From the IMG/VR virus record IMGVR_UViG_3300009183_000003, positions 1-64,000 of that record: DNA of 64,000 bases, one strand, 5' to 3'. A program made the translations under genes and the position numbers. Of this stretch, positions 1-6,938 are shown piece after piece. The DNA comes from a virus. Below the pieces are notes generated by a model that saw only the letters and a program-made list of their open reading frames with translations, made no database searches and had not been told where the DNA came from. Numbering within the stretch: the first letter of the stretch is position 1; each line of letters opens with the position of its first letter.

Positions 1-1
1 A

Positions 2-316
2 GCAATAAACGAAAGTAGTTGGGTAAGGCTTATCGATGTTACTATAACAGAAGGTGAAGCTCTTATACTTAACACCGGTACTGAAGAACAGATAGCTGCA
101 TTAGAGGAAGATATTAAACTTCGCAGCACTCCTATCAATATTGTTGGAGAGGAATTAGCTGATTTATTAGCTATCTATAATGAGTACAAACCTACACTAA
201 AAGAAGGTGATGTATACAGTCTAACCTCATTTGGAATTGCTATGTCCGCAGAAAAAAGAATGGGGGCTTACAACTATGTGCTTAATGGAAATATTGTAAA
301 CATAATACTTAATTAA
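2..316 (+). CDS. Tail-fibre-like protein, C-terminal fragment (partial)
   Basis: The window opens inside this gene: the frame from base 2 is open to a TAA at 314-316 (104 codons) and no start is visible. The fragment is hydrophilic, with a Glu/Leu-rich stretch at about residues 28-50 and a hydrophobic end. I recognise no domain. The next gene begins one base after the stop, and the following + strand genes look like tail-fibre material, so a tail or receptor-contact role is inferred. The frame leaving the right edge of the window (gene from 63531) would continue in register into this one if the ends were joined. Confidence 0.6.
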   Translation, partial: AINESSWVRLIDVTITEGEALILNTGTEEQIAALEEDIKLRSTPINIVGEELADLLAIYNEYKPTLKEGDVYSLTSFGIAMSAEKRMGAYNYVLNGNIVNIILN

Positions 317-317
317 G

Positions 318-830
318 ATGGCAGTAGATATAAACATAACAGGTTCGTATAAAGTAAATGGAGTTCCTATAACTACTGGAGGTGTCACATCAGTAACAGG
401 AACTTCTCCTGTCGTGTCTTCAGGAGGAACAACACCTGCTATAAGTATGCCTGCTGCTACAACATCGGTCAATGGCTATTTGACTTCAACGGATTGGACA
501 ACTTTCAATAATAAACAAAATGCGTTAGGCTTTACTGCCGTTCCAACAACAAGAACGATAAGCACAACAGCACCTCTTAGCGGTGGCGGTGACTTGTCAG
601 CAAATAGAACGCTATCTATTGCACAAGCTACTACTTCGGTAAATGGTTATTTGACTTCAACCGACTGGAATACTTTCAATAATAAACAAAATACATTATC
701 TTTGACCACAACTGGAACAAGTGGACCTGCTACTTTGGTAGGTGCTACCTTGAACATTCCTCAATACAGCGGTGGTGGGGGTGGTGTTTCAGCAGGTGAC
801 GCAATAGCATACGCAATAGCTTTAGGATAA
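318..830 (+). CDS. Tail-fibre protein with duplicated GYLTSTDW motif
   Basis: A 170-residue protein carrying two copies of a 22-residue repeat (residues about 47-68 and 104-125) of the form ATTSVNGYLTSTDWxTFNNK. Repeats with GYL-S/T-S-T-DW-TFNNKQ are familiar in tail-fibre and collar proteins of Bacteroidetes phages. Between the repeats lies a Gly/Ser-rich stretch (PLSGGGDL), and the C-terminus has a glycine run (SGGGGG) before a short hydrophobic end. It sits one base after the preceding fibre gene and 4 bp before the next, in a tail-fibre operon. A trimeric, repeat-built fibre is inferred; the binding partner is unknown. Confidence 0.7.
   Translation: MAVDINITGSYKVNGVPITTGGVTSVTGTSPVVSSGGTTPAISMPAATTSVNGYLTSTDWTTFNNKQNALGFTAVPTTRTISTTAPLSGGGDLSANRTLSIAQATTSVNGYLTSTDWNTFNNKQNTLSLTTTGTSGPATLVGATLNIPQYSGGGGGVSAGDAIAYAIALG
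456..692 (+). repeat. Two 66-bp direct repeats inside a fibre gene
   Basis: The copies at 456-521 and 627-692 encode the same 22-residue fibre motif. They match at most positions and are longest identical around TTTCAATAATAAACAAAAT. The differences are mostly synonymous or conservative, as expected for an internal duplication kept under protein selection. Such repeats can recombine and change fibre length. Confidence 0.75.
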
Positions 831-834
831 AAAA

Positions 835-1359
835 ATGGCAAAAATATTAATAGGACAAGACTACGGGAGCTACACTTTTGATAAGGTGGCTAAAACCGTT
901 ACTATAAATTTACCATACGGTAATGTAAAACTAGAAGGTTTGTTATTGATAACAGATACTACTAACAATACAATTATCTACCAGTTTAGTGACGCTACAA
1001 AAGGAGCTACGTTATCGGGTAATGTGTTTACTTTAACGTACAATACAAACACAGCCTCTTTTGCTAATACAGATAAGTTGCAAATCTTTTATTATGATGA
1101 GCAGTTTATATCTCAGCAGATGAATGACATGGCTGTATCACTATCTCAAATATTAAAGTCATTACAAAGACCGAATTATCTTGAAACTGGTCTTTACTCT
1201 AGGACTAAAGGTTATGGGGGATACTTAGACACAATAAATACAGTAGCCTCGGTAACCAATTTATTAAGTATGGGAACAACAACTAGAGTTTTAGAAGATC
1301 AAGTTAACCCACCTAGATCAACAGCATGGCAATTATCAGTAAGAAATAGAATAAGTTAA
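835..1359 (+). CDS. Tail-associated structural protein
   Basis: 174 residues. The first ~90 residues are rich in beta-forming Thr, Val and Tyr (YTFDKVAKTVTINLPYG, then YQFSDATKGATLSG), giving a small beta-domain of the kind seen in tail accessory proteins. A helical segment (about 92-115, QQMNDMAVSLSQILKSLQRP) follows, and the C-terminal third is polar. It lies between two fibre-like genes with 4-5 bp spacings, so co-translation and a baseplate or fibre-linker role are likely. I recognise no enzyme motif. Confidence 0.55.
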   Translation: MAKILIGQDYGSYTFDKVAKTVTINLPYGNVKLEGLLLITDTTNNTIIYQFSDATKGATLSGNVFTLTYNTNTASFANTDKLQIFYYDEQFISQQMNDMAVSLSQILKSLQRPNYLETGLYSRTKGYGGYLDTINTVASVTNLLSMGTTTRVLEDQVNPPRSTAWQLSVRNRIS

Positions 1360-1364
1360 AAAAT

Positions 1365-3377
1365 ATGGCAACTACATTAAATTTTAAACCAATACTGGAT
1401 AAACCTGAGTGGAGACCAGTCGCAACACCACAAGCAGGATTAACACCTAGTGGAACAGGTCAGTCTCCTGTCCCAAATTCAGCAGGTCATATGGTATCAG
1501 ATTATAGAAGTAATAATTATAATACTCCTAAATTATGGTATATGGGAGTAAACTCCCAAACACATTTTGAATATAATTCGGTTACAGACGCTTGGTGTGC
1601 TATTTATAACGGAAGTTGGAGTACAGGGGGATCTTATGGTGCAGGTATTTCAGCTGGACTTGCTCCATCACAAGGACCAAGAGGAGGGATTCTTGCTGGT
1701 AGTACAACATCTATATTAAATTTAGACACCACCTATTACGCTCCTGTTGCGGCTACATGGACAAGAGTAAGTAGTACTAATACAATAACTACAACAAGAC
1801 CTCATAATTTTTATACAGGGCAAAGAGTATTTATATCAGCGTCTAGTGATCTTACGGCAGTTCCGTTAAGCACTTCAGCTGGTTTTACAATAACAGTTAC
1901 TACTTCAACTCAATTTACTTATACTGGAACAGGTGCAGGAGGTTTATCAGGAACACTTACAATCGGATTACCTATTCTTGCAGATCAATGGGCTGATAGA
2001 GGTGATGGTTTAGGGTTTATGATTAGAGTAATTGGGTTAGCTTCAGGTAAAATAGAAGAAAGAAGAATAGTTAGTAATACAGGCTATGCAACACCTGTTT
2101 CTTTATATGTTACCGCCCCTACAATTTACTTAGATCAACCCCTATCTTTTACACCAGCAGCAGGAGATAGATTTGAGTTGTTATCAGGAACACTTTATGT
2201 AGCAGGAACAGGAACTGCTGTTACTGGACAATGGAAAAGTTATGACGTGACTCAGTTAAATAATGCTGATAATATATTTGCTTTAAGTGGAAATAGAACT
2301 GTTACAAATTTATCTGTAGGAACTTCGGCACAAGGTGCTATGATAGTTTTTGATGAGCAACACGTTTCTGCTGATAGAATACCTGGAGAAGGTTTTATAG
2401 TAGGGGCAAGCACATATGATACTGCTACTCTTTCTGGGACTAATTATATTAACACTAAAAAATGTTTACTAGCCACAGCAATTGCAGCAGGAACAATTAC
2501 AGGGCAAGCCTCTAGTGGTGATGCAATAGTAGTAGCAAATGAATATAGAAACTTCCAAATTAGAATTGTAGAGGATACTGTTAACACAACAGCTGTTGGT
2601 CAAAGAAGAAGAATATCTTCACATACAGCAGGACCATCTGCGGTGTATACATTATCAGCCAACTGGACTGTAACTCCTAGTGCAAACTGTAAGTTTGTTA
2701 TTGAAAACTGGACGGATAATATTTTAATTGCAGGGGGTGCTACATCAGCTATGTTTACATATAAAACTTCTGACTTATGTGCAGACACTTCTCAAACTAT
2801 TGACACTTGGAGTACAACTCAATTCACAAGTACCAATGGTCCAACACATTACGGCTTTTTTATTCATTGTTTTGGAGCTAAAAGAGGTAACTCCGCTAAT
2901 TCATCTGTTAGAAATAGTTTTATTTTTGCTATTGTGAGTGGTGCTTCATGGACTTTTGATATTGCTGGAGGTACTAATGGGCTTTGGAGTATAGCAACAG
3001 CGCAAAGAAGTATTTCAGGTTATATTCAAAATTCAAGCAGTTCGCTTGTAAACGCTTACGCATACGATCCATTTAGTCAAGAAGGAGATGCTATTTATAT
3101 GTTTAGCTCAGGTATTTTCTCCCTTCAAAATAGTCATCAAATATTTAAAATAAATTTGATAAGAGGAATTATTAGTGGATATACACCTATTAAAGCACCA
3201 TATGGTTATGTACAAAGCGGAGCCTGGACTTCACAAAATACTTCACCAGCAAATAAAATGGGAACTATTTGTTATCAAGATGGAACTACAAGAATAACAG
3301 CTATTTATTGCCCAGCTTTTGGAAGAAGCACAAATCCTTATCAAAGTGAATTTTTTGAATTATTAATATCAGTATAA
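1365..3377 (+). CDS. Large tail-fibre / receptor-binding candidate
   Basis: 670 residues, almost entirely Ser/Thr/Gly/Asn-rich beta sequence. Around residues 135-200 there is a module of the form PHNFYTGQRVFIS...FTITVTTSTQFTYTGTG, which resembles the short 'H-x-TG-x-V' beta modules repeated in phage tail and baseplate proteins. The rest has no recognisable domain. The gene uses more AT-rich codons (AGA, ATA, AGT) than the neighbouring virion genes, which fits modular exchange of an adsorption protein. Position and composition suggest the host-range determinant, but a head or tail decoration role is not excluded. Confidence 0.6.
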   Translation: MATTLNFKPILDKPEWRPVATPQAGLTPSGTGQSPVPNSAGHMVSDYRSNNYNTPKLWYMGVNSQTHFEYNSVTDAWCAIYNGSWSTGGSYGAGISAGLAPSQGPRGGILAGSTTSILNLDTTYYAPVAATWTRVSSTNTITTTRPHNFYTGQRVFISASSDLTAVPLSTSAGFTITVTTSTQFTYTGTGAGGLSGTLTIGLPILADQWADRGDGLGFMIRVIGLASGKIEERRIVSNTGYATPVSLYVTAPTIYLDQPLSFTPAAGDRFELLSGTLYVAGTGTAVTGQWKSYDVTQLNNADNIFALSGNRTVTNLSVGTSAQGAMIVFDEQHVSADRIPGEGFIVGASTYDTATLSGTNYINTKKCLLATAIAAGTITGQASSGDAIVVANEYRNFQIRIVEDTVNTTAVGQRRRISSHTAGPSAVYTLSANWTVTPSANCKFVIENWTDNILIAGGATSAMFTYKTSDLCADTSQTIDTWSTTQFTSTNGPTHYGFFIHCFGAKRGNSANSSVRNSFIFAIVSGASWTFDIAGGTNGLWSIATAQRSISGYIQNSSSSLVNAYAYDPFSQEGDAIYMFSSGIFSLQNSHQIFKINLIRGIISGYTPIKAPYGYVQSGAWTSQNTSPANKMGTICYQDGTTRITAIYCPAFGRSTNPYQSEFFELLISV

Positions 3378-3378
3378 G

Positions 3379-3642
3379 ATGTATAAAGTATCACTAACAA
3401 ACAAAACTTTCGTGGACGGTAACCAATTAGTGGTTACTGTTCAAAACCTAACTAAATACTTTGAATCATCTATAGATGCAAATAAGTATTCAATGTATCT
3501 TATTGAGGCAAAAAATATCCAAAACTTTATGCCTGACGTGGAATATTTTGAGCTAACACAGGACTTAGATGTTTCTGAGTTGAAGAAACAAGATGCTCTT
3601 AATAAGCTATCACCTGAGGAAAAAATACTCTTGGGATTATAA
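3379..3642 (+). CDS. Small conserved tail-cluster protein
   Basis: 87 residues, starting 1 bp after the fibre gene stop. It is mixed alpha/beta and acidic at the C-terminus (ELKKQDALNKLSPEEKILLGL). There is no signal peptide or membrane segment. Tight coupling to the large fibre gene suggests a chaperone or accessory subunit for fibre assembly, but this is inferred from position only. Confidence 0.55.
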   Translation: MYKVSLTNKTFVDGNQLVVTVQNLTKYFESSIDANKYSMYLIEAKNIQNFMPDVEYFELTQDLDVSELKKQDALNKLSPEEKILLGL

Positions 3643-3663
3643 AATCAAAATAACTAAATAAAC

Positions 3664-3819
3664 ATGAAGGACATTGTAATTACTCAAGAACAAATGAAGC
3701 AGTTGGATGCTTTTATTCAAGAAATGCCTACGAAATTTGGATTGCCAATATTGAACTTTCTAAACGATATTGCTCAGAATCAGAACGCAAACGTATCGGT
3801 AGTGATTGAGGAAAAATAA
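3664..3819 (+). CDS. Small helical protein at end of tail cluster
   Basis: A 51-residue reading frame starting at ATG 3664, 21 bp after the previous stop. The sequence (MKDIVITQEQMKQLDAFIQE and onward) is predicted helical and weakly acidic, with a GLPILNFLNDIAQNQN core. It ends immediately before a promoter-bearing intergenic region and is probably the last gene of the tail operon. Function unknown. Confidence 0.55.
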   Translation: MKDIVITQEQMKQLDAFIQEMPTKFGLPILNFLNDIAQNQNANVSVVIEEK

Positions 3820-3830
3820 ATTTATTAACA

Positions 3831-3863
3831 TTTGTAATTACAAAAGATTATTTTGTATATTTG
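3831..3863 (+). promoter_or_regulatory. Bacteroidetes-type promoter
   Basis: TTTG at 3831-3834 and TATATTTG at 3856-3863 are separated by 21 bp, matching the -33 TTTG / -7 TAnnTTTG architecture of Bacteroidetes primary sigma promoters. Transcription would start near 3869, about 90 nt before the HNH-like gene. Confidence 0.75.
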
Positions 3864-3914
3864 CAATGTTCAATTGTTTCTCATAGATTTATTGATTATT
3901 TATTTAGGTTACAG

Positions 3915-3938
3915 ATAAGGGGGAGCAATCCTCCTTAT
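3915..3938 (+). terminator. Hairpin with GCAA tetraloop in leader
   Basis: ATAAGGGGGA and TCCTCCTTAT form a 10-bp stem (one G-U pair) closed by a GCAA (GNRA) loop. TTTGTTTT follows, giving terminator-like character. It lies about 45 nt downstream of the expected start from the 3831-3863 promoter and ahead of the gene at 3959. It could be an attenuator, a short-RNA terminator or a 5' stabilising stem. Confidence 0.55.
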
Positions 3939-3958
3939 TTGTTTTAAACACAACGCCT

Positions 3959-4378
3959 ATGAAATGCCAAGCCGAGGAGTGTTTTTGTACGGATTTTAAC
4001 CGCACATTCTGTAAGAACTACAGAGAGGATGCGAAGCCTAAGTCTAAGGGCCTCAAGAGAACTGATTTCAAAAAGAAGTACAAGCCTACTGGAGAGATGG
4101 ATCTCTTCAAACATCTATGGGAAAGTCGTAAGCATCGTTGTTATATCACAGGAAGAGAATTAAAGTTCTCTCCATCAATCTGCTTCCACATCCTGGGCAA
4201 GGGAGCCTTTCCTGCCTATCGGCTCAATCCCTCCAATATAATCTTTGTTAATGCTGAGTACCACACAGATTGGCACACCATGTCAAGAGAGAAACTATTA
4301 CAAAAGGATAGGAGGTGGGAGTACGTCTTTAAACTATACGAGATGCTCAAGATTGCGTATTACAGCGAAGGTTTATAG
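3959..4378 (+). CDS. HNH-like / NinG-like zinc nuclease candidate
   Basis: 139 residues. A Cys-rich N-terminus (CQAEECFC, then a further Cys) and a basic linker are followed by CYITGREL and then FHILGKGAFPAYRLNPSNII...EYHTDWH at about residues 60-107. A Cys-x-x-x-G turn followed by spaced His and Asn residues resembles HNH/NinG-type betabetaalpha-metal nucleases and phage recombination accessory proteins. The canonical D-H pair is not clear, so the assignment is tentative. The gene follows its own promoter and hairpin. Its last 32 bp overlap the convergent gene 4347-4556. Confidence 0.5.
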   Translation: MKCQAEECFCTDFNRTFCKNYREDAKPKSKGLKRTDFKKKYKPTGEMDLFKHLWESRKHRCYITGRELKFSPSICFHILGKGAFPAYRLNPSNIIFVNAEYHTDWHTMSREKLLQKDRRWEYVFKLYEMLKIAYYSEGL

Positions 4379-4556
4379 TGTGGTTCTTGCATAGCCTAAT
4401 CTGATTAGAGTCGAAGTGTTTTATCTCTCCAGTCTCCTCCAAGGCCACAACCCACACGGTATTATTTTGCATTCCGTAGTCCATGAGGAATAGGGCAATT
4501 CCCTCACCTAACTCCGTCTCTACCCAAAGCACTTGTTGTATTTCATGTATAATCAT
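4347..4556 (-). CDS. Small conserved hypothetical protein
   Basis: 69 residues from the ATG at 4556, preferred over an upstream in-frame ATG at 4598 because a -7 element (4562-4569) lies between them. The sequence (MIIHEIQQVLWVETELGEG...) reads as a compact beta-rich domain with a HFDSNQIRL end. There is no membrane segment. It is divergent from the basic-protein gene at 4586, and its 3' end runs 32 bp into the gene at 3959. Function unknown. Confidence 0.55.
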   Translation of the reverse strand: MIIHEIQQVLWVETELGEGIALFLMDYGMQNNTVWVVALEETGEIKHFDSNQIRLCKNHTINLRCNTQS

Positions 4557-4561
4557 CGTAA

Positions 4562-4581
4562 CAAATTTAGTGTTATATTTG
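4562..4581. promoter_or_regulatory. Back-to-back -7 elements of divergent promoters
   Basis: TAAATTTG reads on the - strand at 4569-4562 and TATATTTG on the + strand at 4574-4581, only 4 bp apart. The - strand ATG (4556) is 5 bp and the + strand ATG (4586) 4 bp beyond its element, so both messages would have almost no leader. No good TTG -33 box was found for either. Confidence 0.55.
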
Positions 4582-4585
4582 TTAC

Positions 4586-4876
4586 ATGAGAAATTCATTA
4601 GCAGGTACTAAAAAAGGCAAGTCAGAGAGTGCTAAATACTTTCAATCGAATCCAAAGGCTAAGGCTAAAAAGGATGAGTACAACAAAGAATATCATTCTA
4701 CTCCCGAGAGACGTAAGTATCGTTCAGAACTGAACAAGGAGAACCGCAAGGCTGGAACTTACGGAAACAAAGATGGTAAGGATCGTAGCCATACCAAGTC
4801 GGGCAAAACTGTTTCCGAAGGTCAGTCAAAAAATAGGGCTAGAAATGGGAAAGGCGGCACTCCACGTTTGAAGTAA
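4586..4876 (+). CDS. Highly basic small phage protein
   Basis: 96 residues, strongly positive (Lys/Arg throughout), with an internal EYHSTPERRKYRSELNKENR block and a GTYGNKDGKDRSHTKSGK block. Small proteins with this YH-x-TPER-x-x-YR-x-EL pattern occur in many marine and Bacteroidetes phages without assigned function. The charge suggests nucleic-acid binding or packaging with virion DNA. It is read from a near-leaderless divergent promoter. No cysteine or enzyme motif is present. Confidence 0.6.
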   Translation: MRNSLAGTKKGKSESAKYFQSNPKAKAKKDEYNKEYHSTPERRKYRSELNKENRKAGTYGNKDGKDRSHTKSGKTVSEGQSKNRARNGKGGTPRLK

Positions 4877-4901
4877 CCGCCTTCGCTCAACAGTAAAAAA
4901 A
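4851..4901. terminator. Inverted repeat and A/T run between convergent genes
   Basis: AAGGCGG (4851-4857) and CCGCCTT (4877-4883) form a 7-bp stem across the stop of the + strand gene. A run of ten A (4892-4901) gives a T run on the - strand, just past the stop of the RusA gene. Stem and T run are not in canonical order for either strand, so termination is plausible but unproven. Confidence 0.3.
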
Positions 4902-4905
4902 AAAC

Positions 4906-5238
4906 TTACTCGAGAGGGATGATAGTAACTTCCCAAAACTCTTTACCTCGTGGGACAATTAGTTTATAGAGATGAATCTCATAAACATCCTTGTCATTAA
5001 ACTCATACTTCTTCTGCATGATGTCCAACACTAACTTAGTGGGGTTATCTACGTCCGATGCTTTGTTAGAAAAGCCATACCGTATATGAAGTGCTACCTT
5101 GCCTTGGGGAAACCGTAGCCGGGGCATCATCAACAGGCATGACTTTTCATAATTGTTATAATCGCTTGTCTTAAACCTTCTGCCTTGGAAGGCTTTGTTT
5201 ATAGACAATGGTTTTATGTTAACCTTTATTGTATTCAT
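4906..5238 (-). CDS. rusA: RusA-family Holliday junction resolvase
   Basis: 110 residues with the RusA pattern: an N-terminal beta strand then SINKAFQGRRFKT, and the acidic catalytic stretch SDVDNPTK...LDIMQ...FNDKDV. The aspartates at about 62, 64, 72, 82 and 84 are the expected metal-binding positions. Length fits the family (about 110-120). RusA enzymes cut four-way junctions formed during recombination and replication-fork repair, a logical partner for the RecT and YqaJ-type proteins in the same - strand operon. It is the last gene of that operon and overlaps the preceding gene by 20 bp. Confidence 0.85.
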   Translation of the reverse strand: MNTIKVNIKPLSINKAFQGRRFKTSDYNNYEKSCLLMMPRLRFPQGKVALHIRYGFSNKASDVDNPTKLVLDIMQKKYEFNDKDVYEIHLYKLIVPRGKEFWEVTIIPLE

Positions 5239-5545
5239 CTGTGTTCAAGAAAACATTTATAACCCTCTCTCTCATTTCCTGATCTTCTATAAATGATAAC
5301 GCTTGAAACAAATGAGGTGTGGTTGTGTTCTCACTTGTAAATTTAATGAATGTTGGGTTAATTGCTTCAATATGTCCTTCATAATTTTCAATAAACGCAA
5401 CGCTCTCTCCCGAAACAATTCCCCAGGCGTGAAAGTACCCTGCCTTTGAGTTGTTGAATGTTATAACCTGGTACTCTCCGTTCCACATATAACAAGCCCC
5501 GTCATCAATTTGGATATCGTTCCAATACCTAACCTTCCGTCTCAT
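5219..5545 (-). CDS. Hypothetical protein
   Basis: 108 residues, beta-rich with many aromatics in the first 70 residues (RYWNDIQIDDGACYMWNGEY) and a helical C-terminus (QEMRERVINVFLNTDEY). There is no signal or membrane segment and no family I recognise. It overlaps the GroES-like gene upstream by 17 bp and the RusA gene downstream by 20 bp, so all three are probably translationally coupled. Confidence 0.5.
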   Translation of the reverse strand: MRRKVRYWNDIQIDDGACYMWNGEYQVITFNNSKAGYFHAWGIVSGESVAFIENYEGHIEAINPTFIKFTSENTTTPHLFQALSFIEDQEMRERVINVFLNTDEYNKG

Positions 5546-5795
5546 TGCCCATTATAAGTAGCACATCCGACTCCATTATATACCCAACCTTTACCCCTTT
5601 CTCGTCAAGATATACCGGAGTTTTCTCTCCAAAGCGGATGATGTCTCCAAGTTTTACCTCCTCAATCTCTGGCCCAACCTCAATAACTTTCCCCTCAATA
5701 ACTTGTGTTCCTATGTGGGACAAGTCTAATAGGGTTGACTTAACGAGGTCTTGTGTGATTGGTAGAAATTTAATTCTGTCTGCTAGTGTTTTCAT
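5529..5795 (-). CDS. GroES-like co-chaperonin
   Basis: 88 residues with the cpn10 barrel pattern: GTQVIEGKVIEVGP, then EEVKLGDIIRFGEK and a final strand GYIMESDVLLIMG. Family members cap GroEL; phage versions such as T4 gp31 adapt the host chaperonin for capsid folding. The mobile-loop region (residues about 15-30) is short but present. Position between replication-repair and lysis genes is unusual, because most phage co-chaperonins lie near capsid genes. A second, weaker GroES-like candidate is at 30060. Confidence 0.65.
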   Translation of the reverse strand: MKTLADRIKFLPITQDLVKSTLLDLSHIGTQVIEGKVIEVGPEIEEVKLGDIIRFGEKTPVYLDEKGVKVGYIMESDVLLIMGNETEG

Positions 5796-5800
5796 GTGTG

Positions 5801-6250
5801 TTAGTTTAAAAGTTTAACTGTAAGTAGAACGCCTCCAACGAAGGAGACTGGTATGCCTACAATGGTAAGTGTCTTCCATGTAGTTTTCTTTGCGTTAAGT
5901 GTCCAATAGGAACTCTCCAAATCCTCGTATTCTTTAACTCTCAAGTCGTACTGCATCTGCAAGGACTCGTACTGATTTGACTTAGCCTCGAAGGAGACCT
6001 TGTAGCCATCGGCAATTACATCTAGCGTAGACAATTGCTTCTCTAGGTTAGAAATCTTACTCAAGTGAGTATCGTACATGGAGTGGTAGAACCTCTCGGC
6101 TGCTGCTAACTTGTTAATGATTTTAATCTCAGCGTCCTTCAGGCAGGTCAAAGTATCCTTTTTTATCAAGATCCTTGAACTCTGTGAGGTTAGTTGAGAG
6201 AAGAGTTGATTGCTGACTAGGAGTAGCAAGATCAATATACCTTTTTTCAT
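5801..6250 (-). CDS. Spanin-like protein with signal peptide and C-terminal membrane helix
   Basis: 149 residues. The N-terminus has a signal peptide typical of flavobacteria (Lys-Lys, hydrophobic core, ending LFSQ at about residue 19). The middle (residues 40-115) is predicted coiled coil, and residues about 124-147 form a transmembrane segment (TLTIVGIPVSFVGGVLLTV). A periplasmic coil anchored at one end is the layout of spanins, which fuse inner and outer membranes in the last step of lysis. No lipobox Cys follows the signal, so it is not a standard outer-membrane lipoprotein. Its first 122 bp lie inside the 3' end of the neighbouring gene in another frame, as in Rz/Rz1. Confidence 0.5.
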   Translation of the reverse strand: MKKGILILLLLVSNQLFSQLTSQSSRILIKKDTLTCLKDAEIKIINKLAAAERFYHSMYDTHLSKISNLEKQLSTLDVIADGYKVSFEAKSNQYESLQMQYDLRVKEYEDLESSYWTLNAKKTTWKTLTIVGIPVSFVGGVLLTVKLLN

Positions 6251-6509
6251 CTTTGTATTTGGTTTTAGTTTCTTTTGACTTGTTATCTATTACAACCACA
6301 TCTTTCTTCAAATCTTTTAGAGTCTGCTGAAGTTGATTAATCTCCACCTGTTTGCTGTCAATAATCTTCTGCTGCTCTTCTATTTGTTTACGAAGAATAA
6401 CGTGAGAATTGTTGTTACCCTCCATTTTCTTGACACTAACAACGTGAATGGTGGCAAATAGGGTTAATATAATTACGGAAAGTGTTAAAAATTTGTGGTG
6501 ATTTCTCAT
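6129..6509 (-). CDS. i-spanin / Rz-like protein
   Basis: 126 residues: a basic N-terminus and one transmembrane helix (residues about 8-26), then a long coiled coil (32-90) and a polar tail. This is the usual topology of an inner-membrane Rz-type spanin with a periplasmic coil. The start is the ATG at 6509. The 3' 122 bp overlap the gene at 5801-6250, which has its own signal peptide. The overlapping arrangement of two exported coiled-coil proteins supports a lysis role. It lies far from the endolysin and holin genes at 61.7-62.7 kb. Confidence 0.55.
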   Translation of the reverse strand: MRNHHKFLTLSVIILTLFATIHVVSVKKMEGNNNSHVILRKQIEEQQKIIDSKQVEINQLQQTLKDLKKDVVVIDNKSKETKTKYKDEKRYIDLATPSQQSTLLSTNLTEFKDLDKKGYFDLPEGR

Positions 6510-6549
6510 GACAAATGTGTGTAAATAAAGATAATAATTAATACAGCAA

Positions 6550-6567
6550 GTGAGATATAAATCTCAC
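6550..6567. repeat. Perfect hairpin at a gene 3' end
   Basis: GTGAGAT and ATCTCAC form a 7-bp stem with an ATAA loop, overlapping the stop codon of the gene at 6564. No strong T run follows on either strand, so it may protect an mRNA 3' end rather than terminate. Confidence 0.4.
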
Positions 6568-6938
6568 CCTTCTGCTGTGGGTTCAGATTCCATCCCTTTC
6601 TGAAGTTTCTCTCTGTCTTCCAAAACTTTTTCATCTTTGTATTTTTTAATTAGTTGAACGATGTCGTAGTAAGAAAACCAGGGTAGTGTAGAAATCTCCT
6701 CTATTAACTCCTCAGCATCACCCATTGCTCGTAGGTAGTAGTCACCACCCTCAAGGTCGAAGAGGGCGGTGGCTAATACTTTGTATCTCTGCTCGGCAGC
6801 TTTAACGAATTGGTTACCTTTCATCTTTACCTCCTTCTCCCAAAAGGGTGGCCCTATTTGGTCGGAGATGTTTACAAATGCATTTGCGTGTAGCATGGAT
6901 GCAATTATCTGATGCTTTTTGTGTTCGTCTAGAATCAT
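6564..6938 (-). CDS. Hypothetical helical protein
   Basis: 124 residues, largely helical and acidic (residues 70-110, with EELIEEISTLPWF and YDIVQLIKKYKDEKVLEDRE). There is no membrane segment or recognisable motif. The gene overlaps the 3' end of the exonuclease gene by 4 bp (ATGA), so the two are coupled. A recombination or takeover function is possible from context only. Confidence 0.5.
   Translation of the reverse strand: MILDEHKKHQIIASMLHANAFVNISDQIGPPFWEKEVKMKGNQFVKAAEQRYKVLATALFDLEGGDYYLRAMGDAEELIEEISTLPWFSYYDIVQLIKKYKDEKVLEDREKLQKGMESEPTAEG

Noticed and set aside
318-3377. Diversity-generating retroelement target in the tail-fibre genes
   Set aside because: No reverse transcriptase gene or template/variable repeat pair was seen in the window; the 66-bp repeats are ordinary protein repeats.
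5545-5817. A 90-codon + strand frame opposite the GroES-like gene
   Set aside because: It is the antisense shadow of a gene with recognisable motifs and shows low-complexity Ser/Thr composition.
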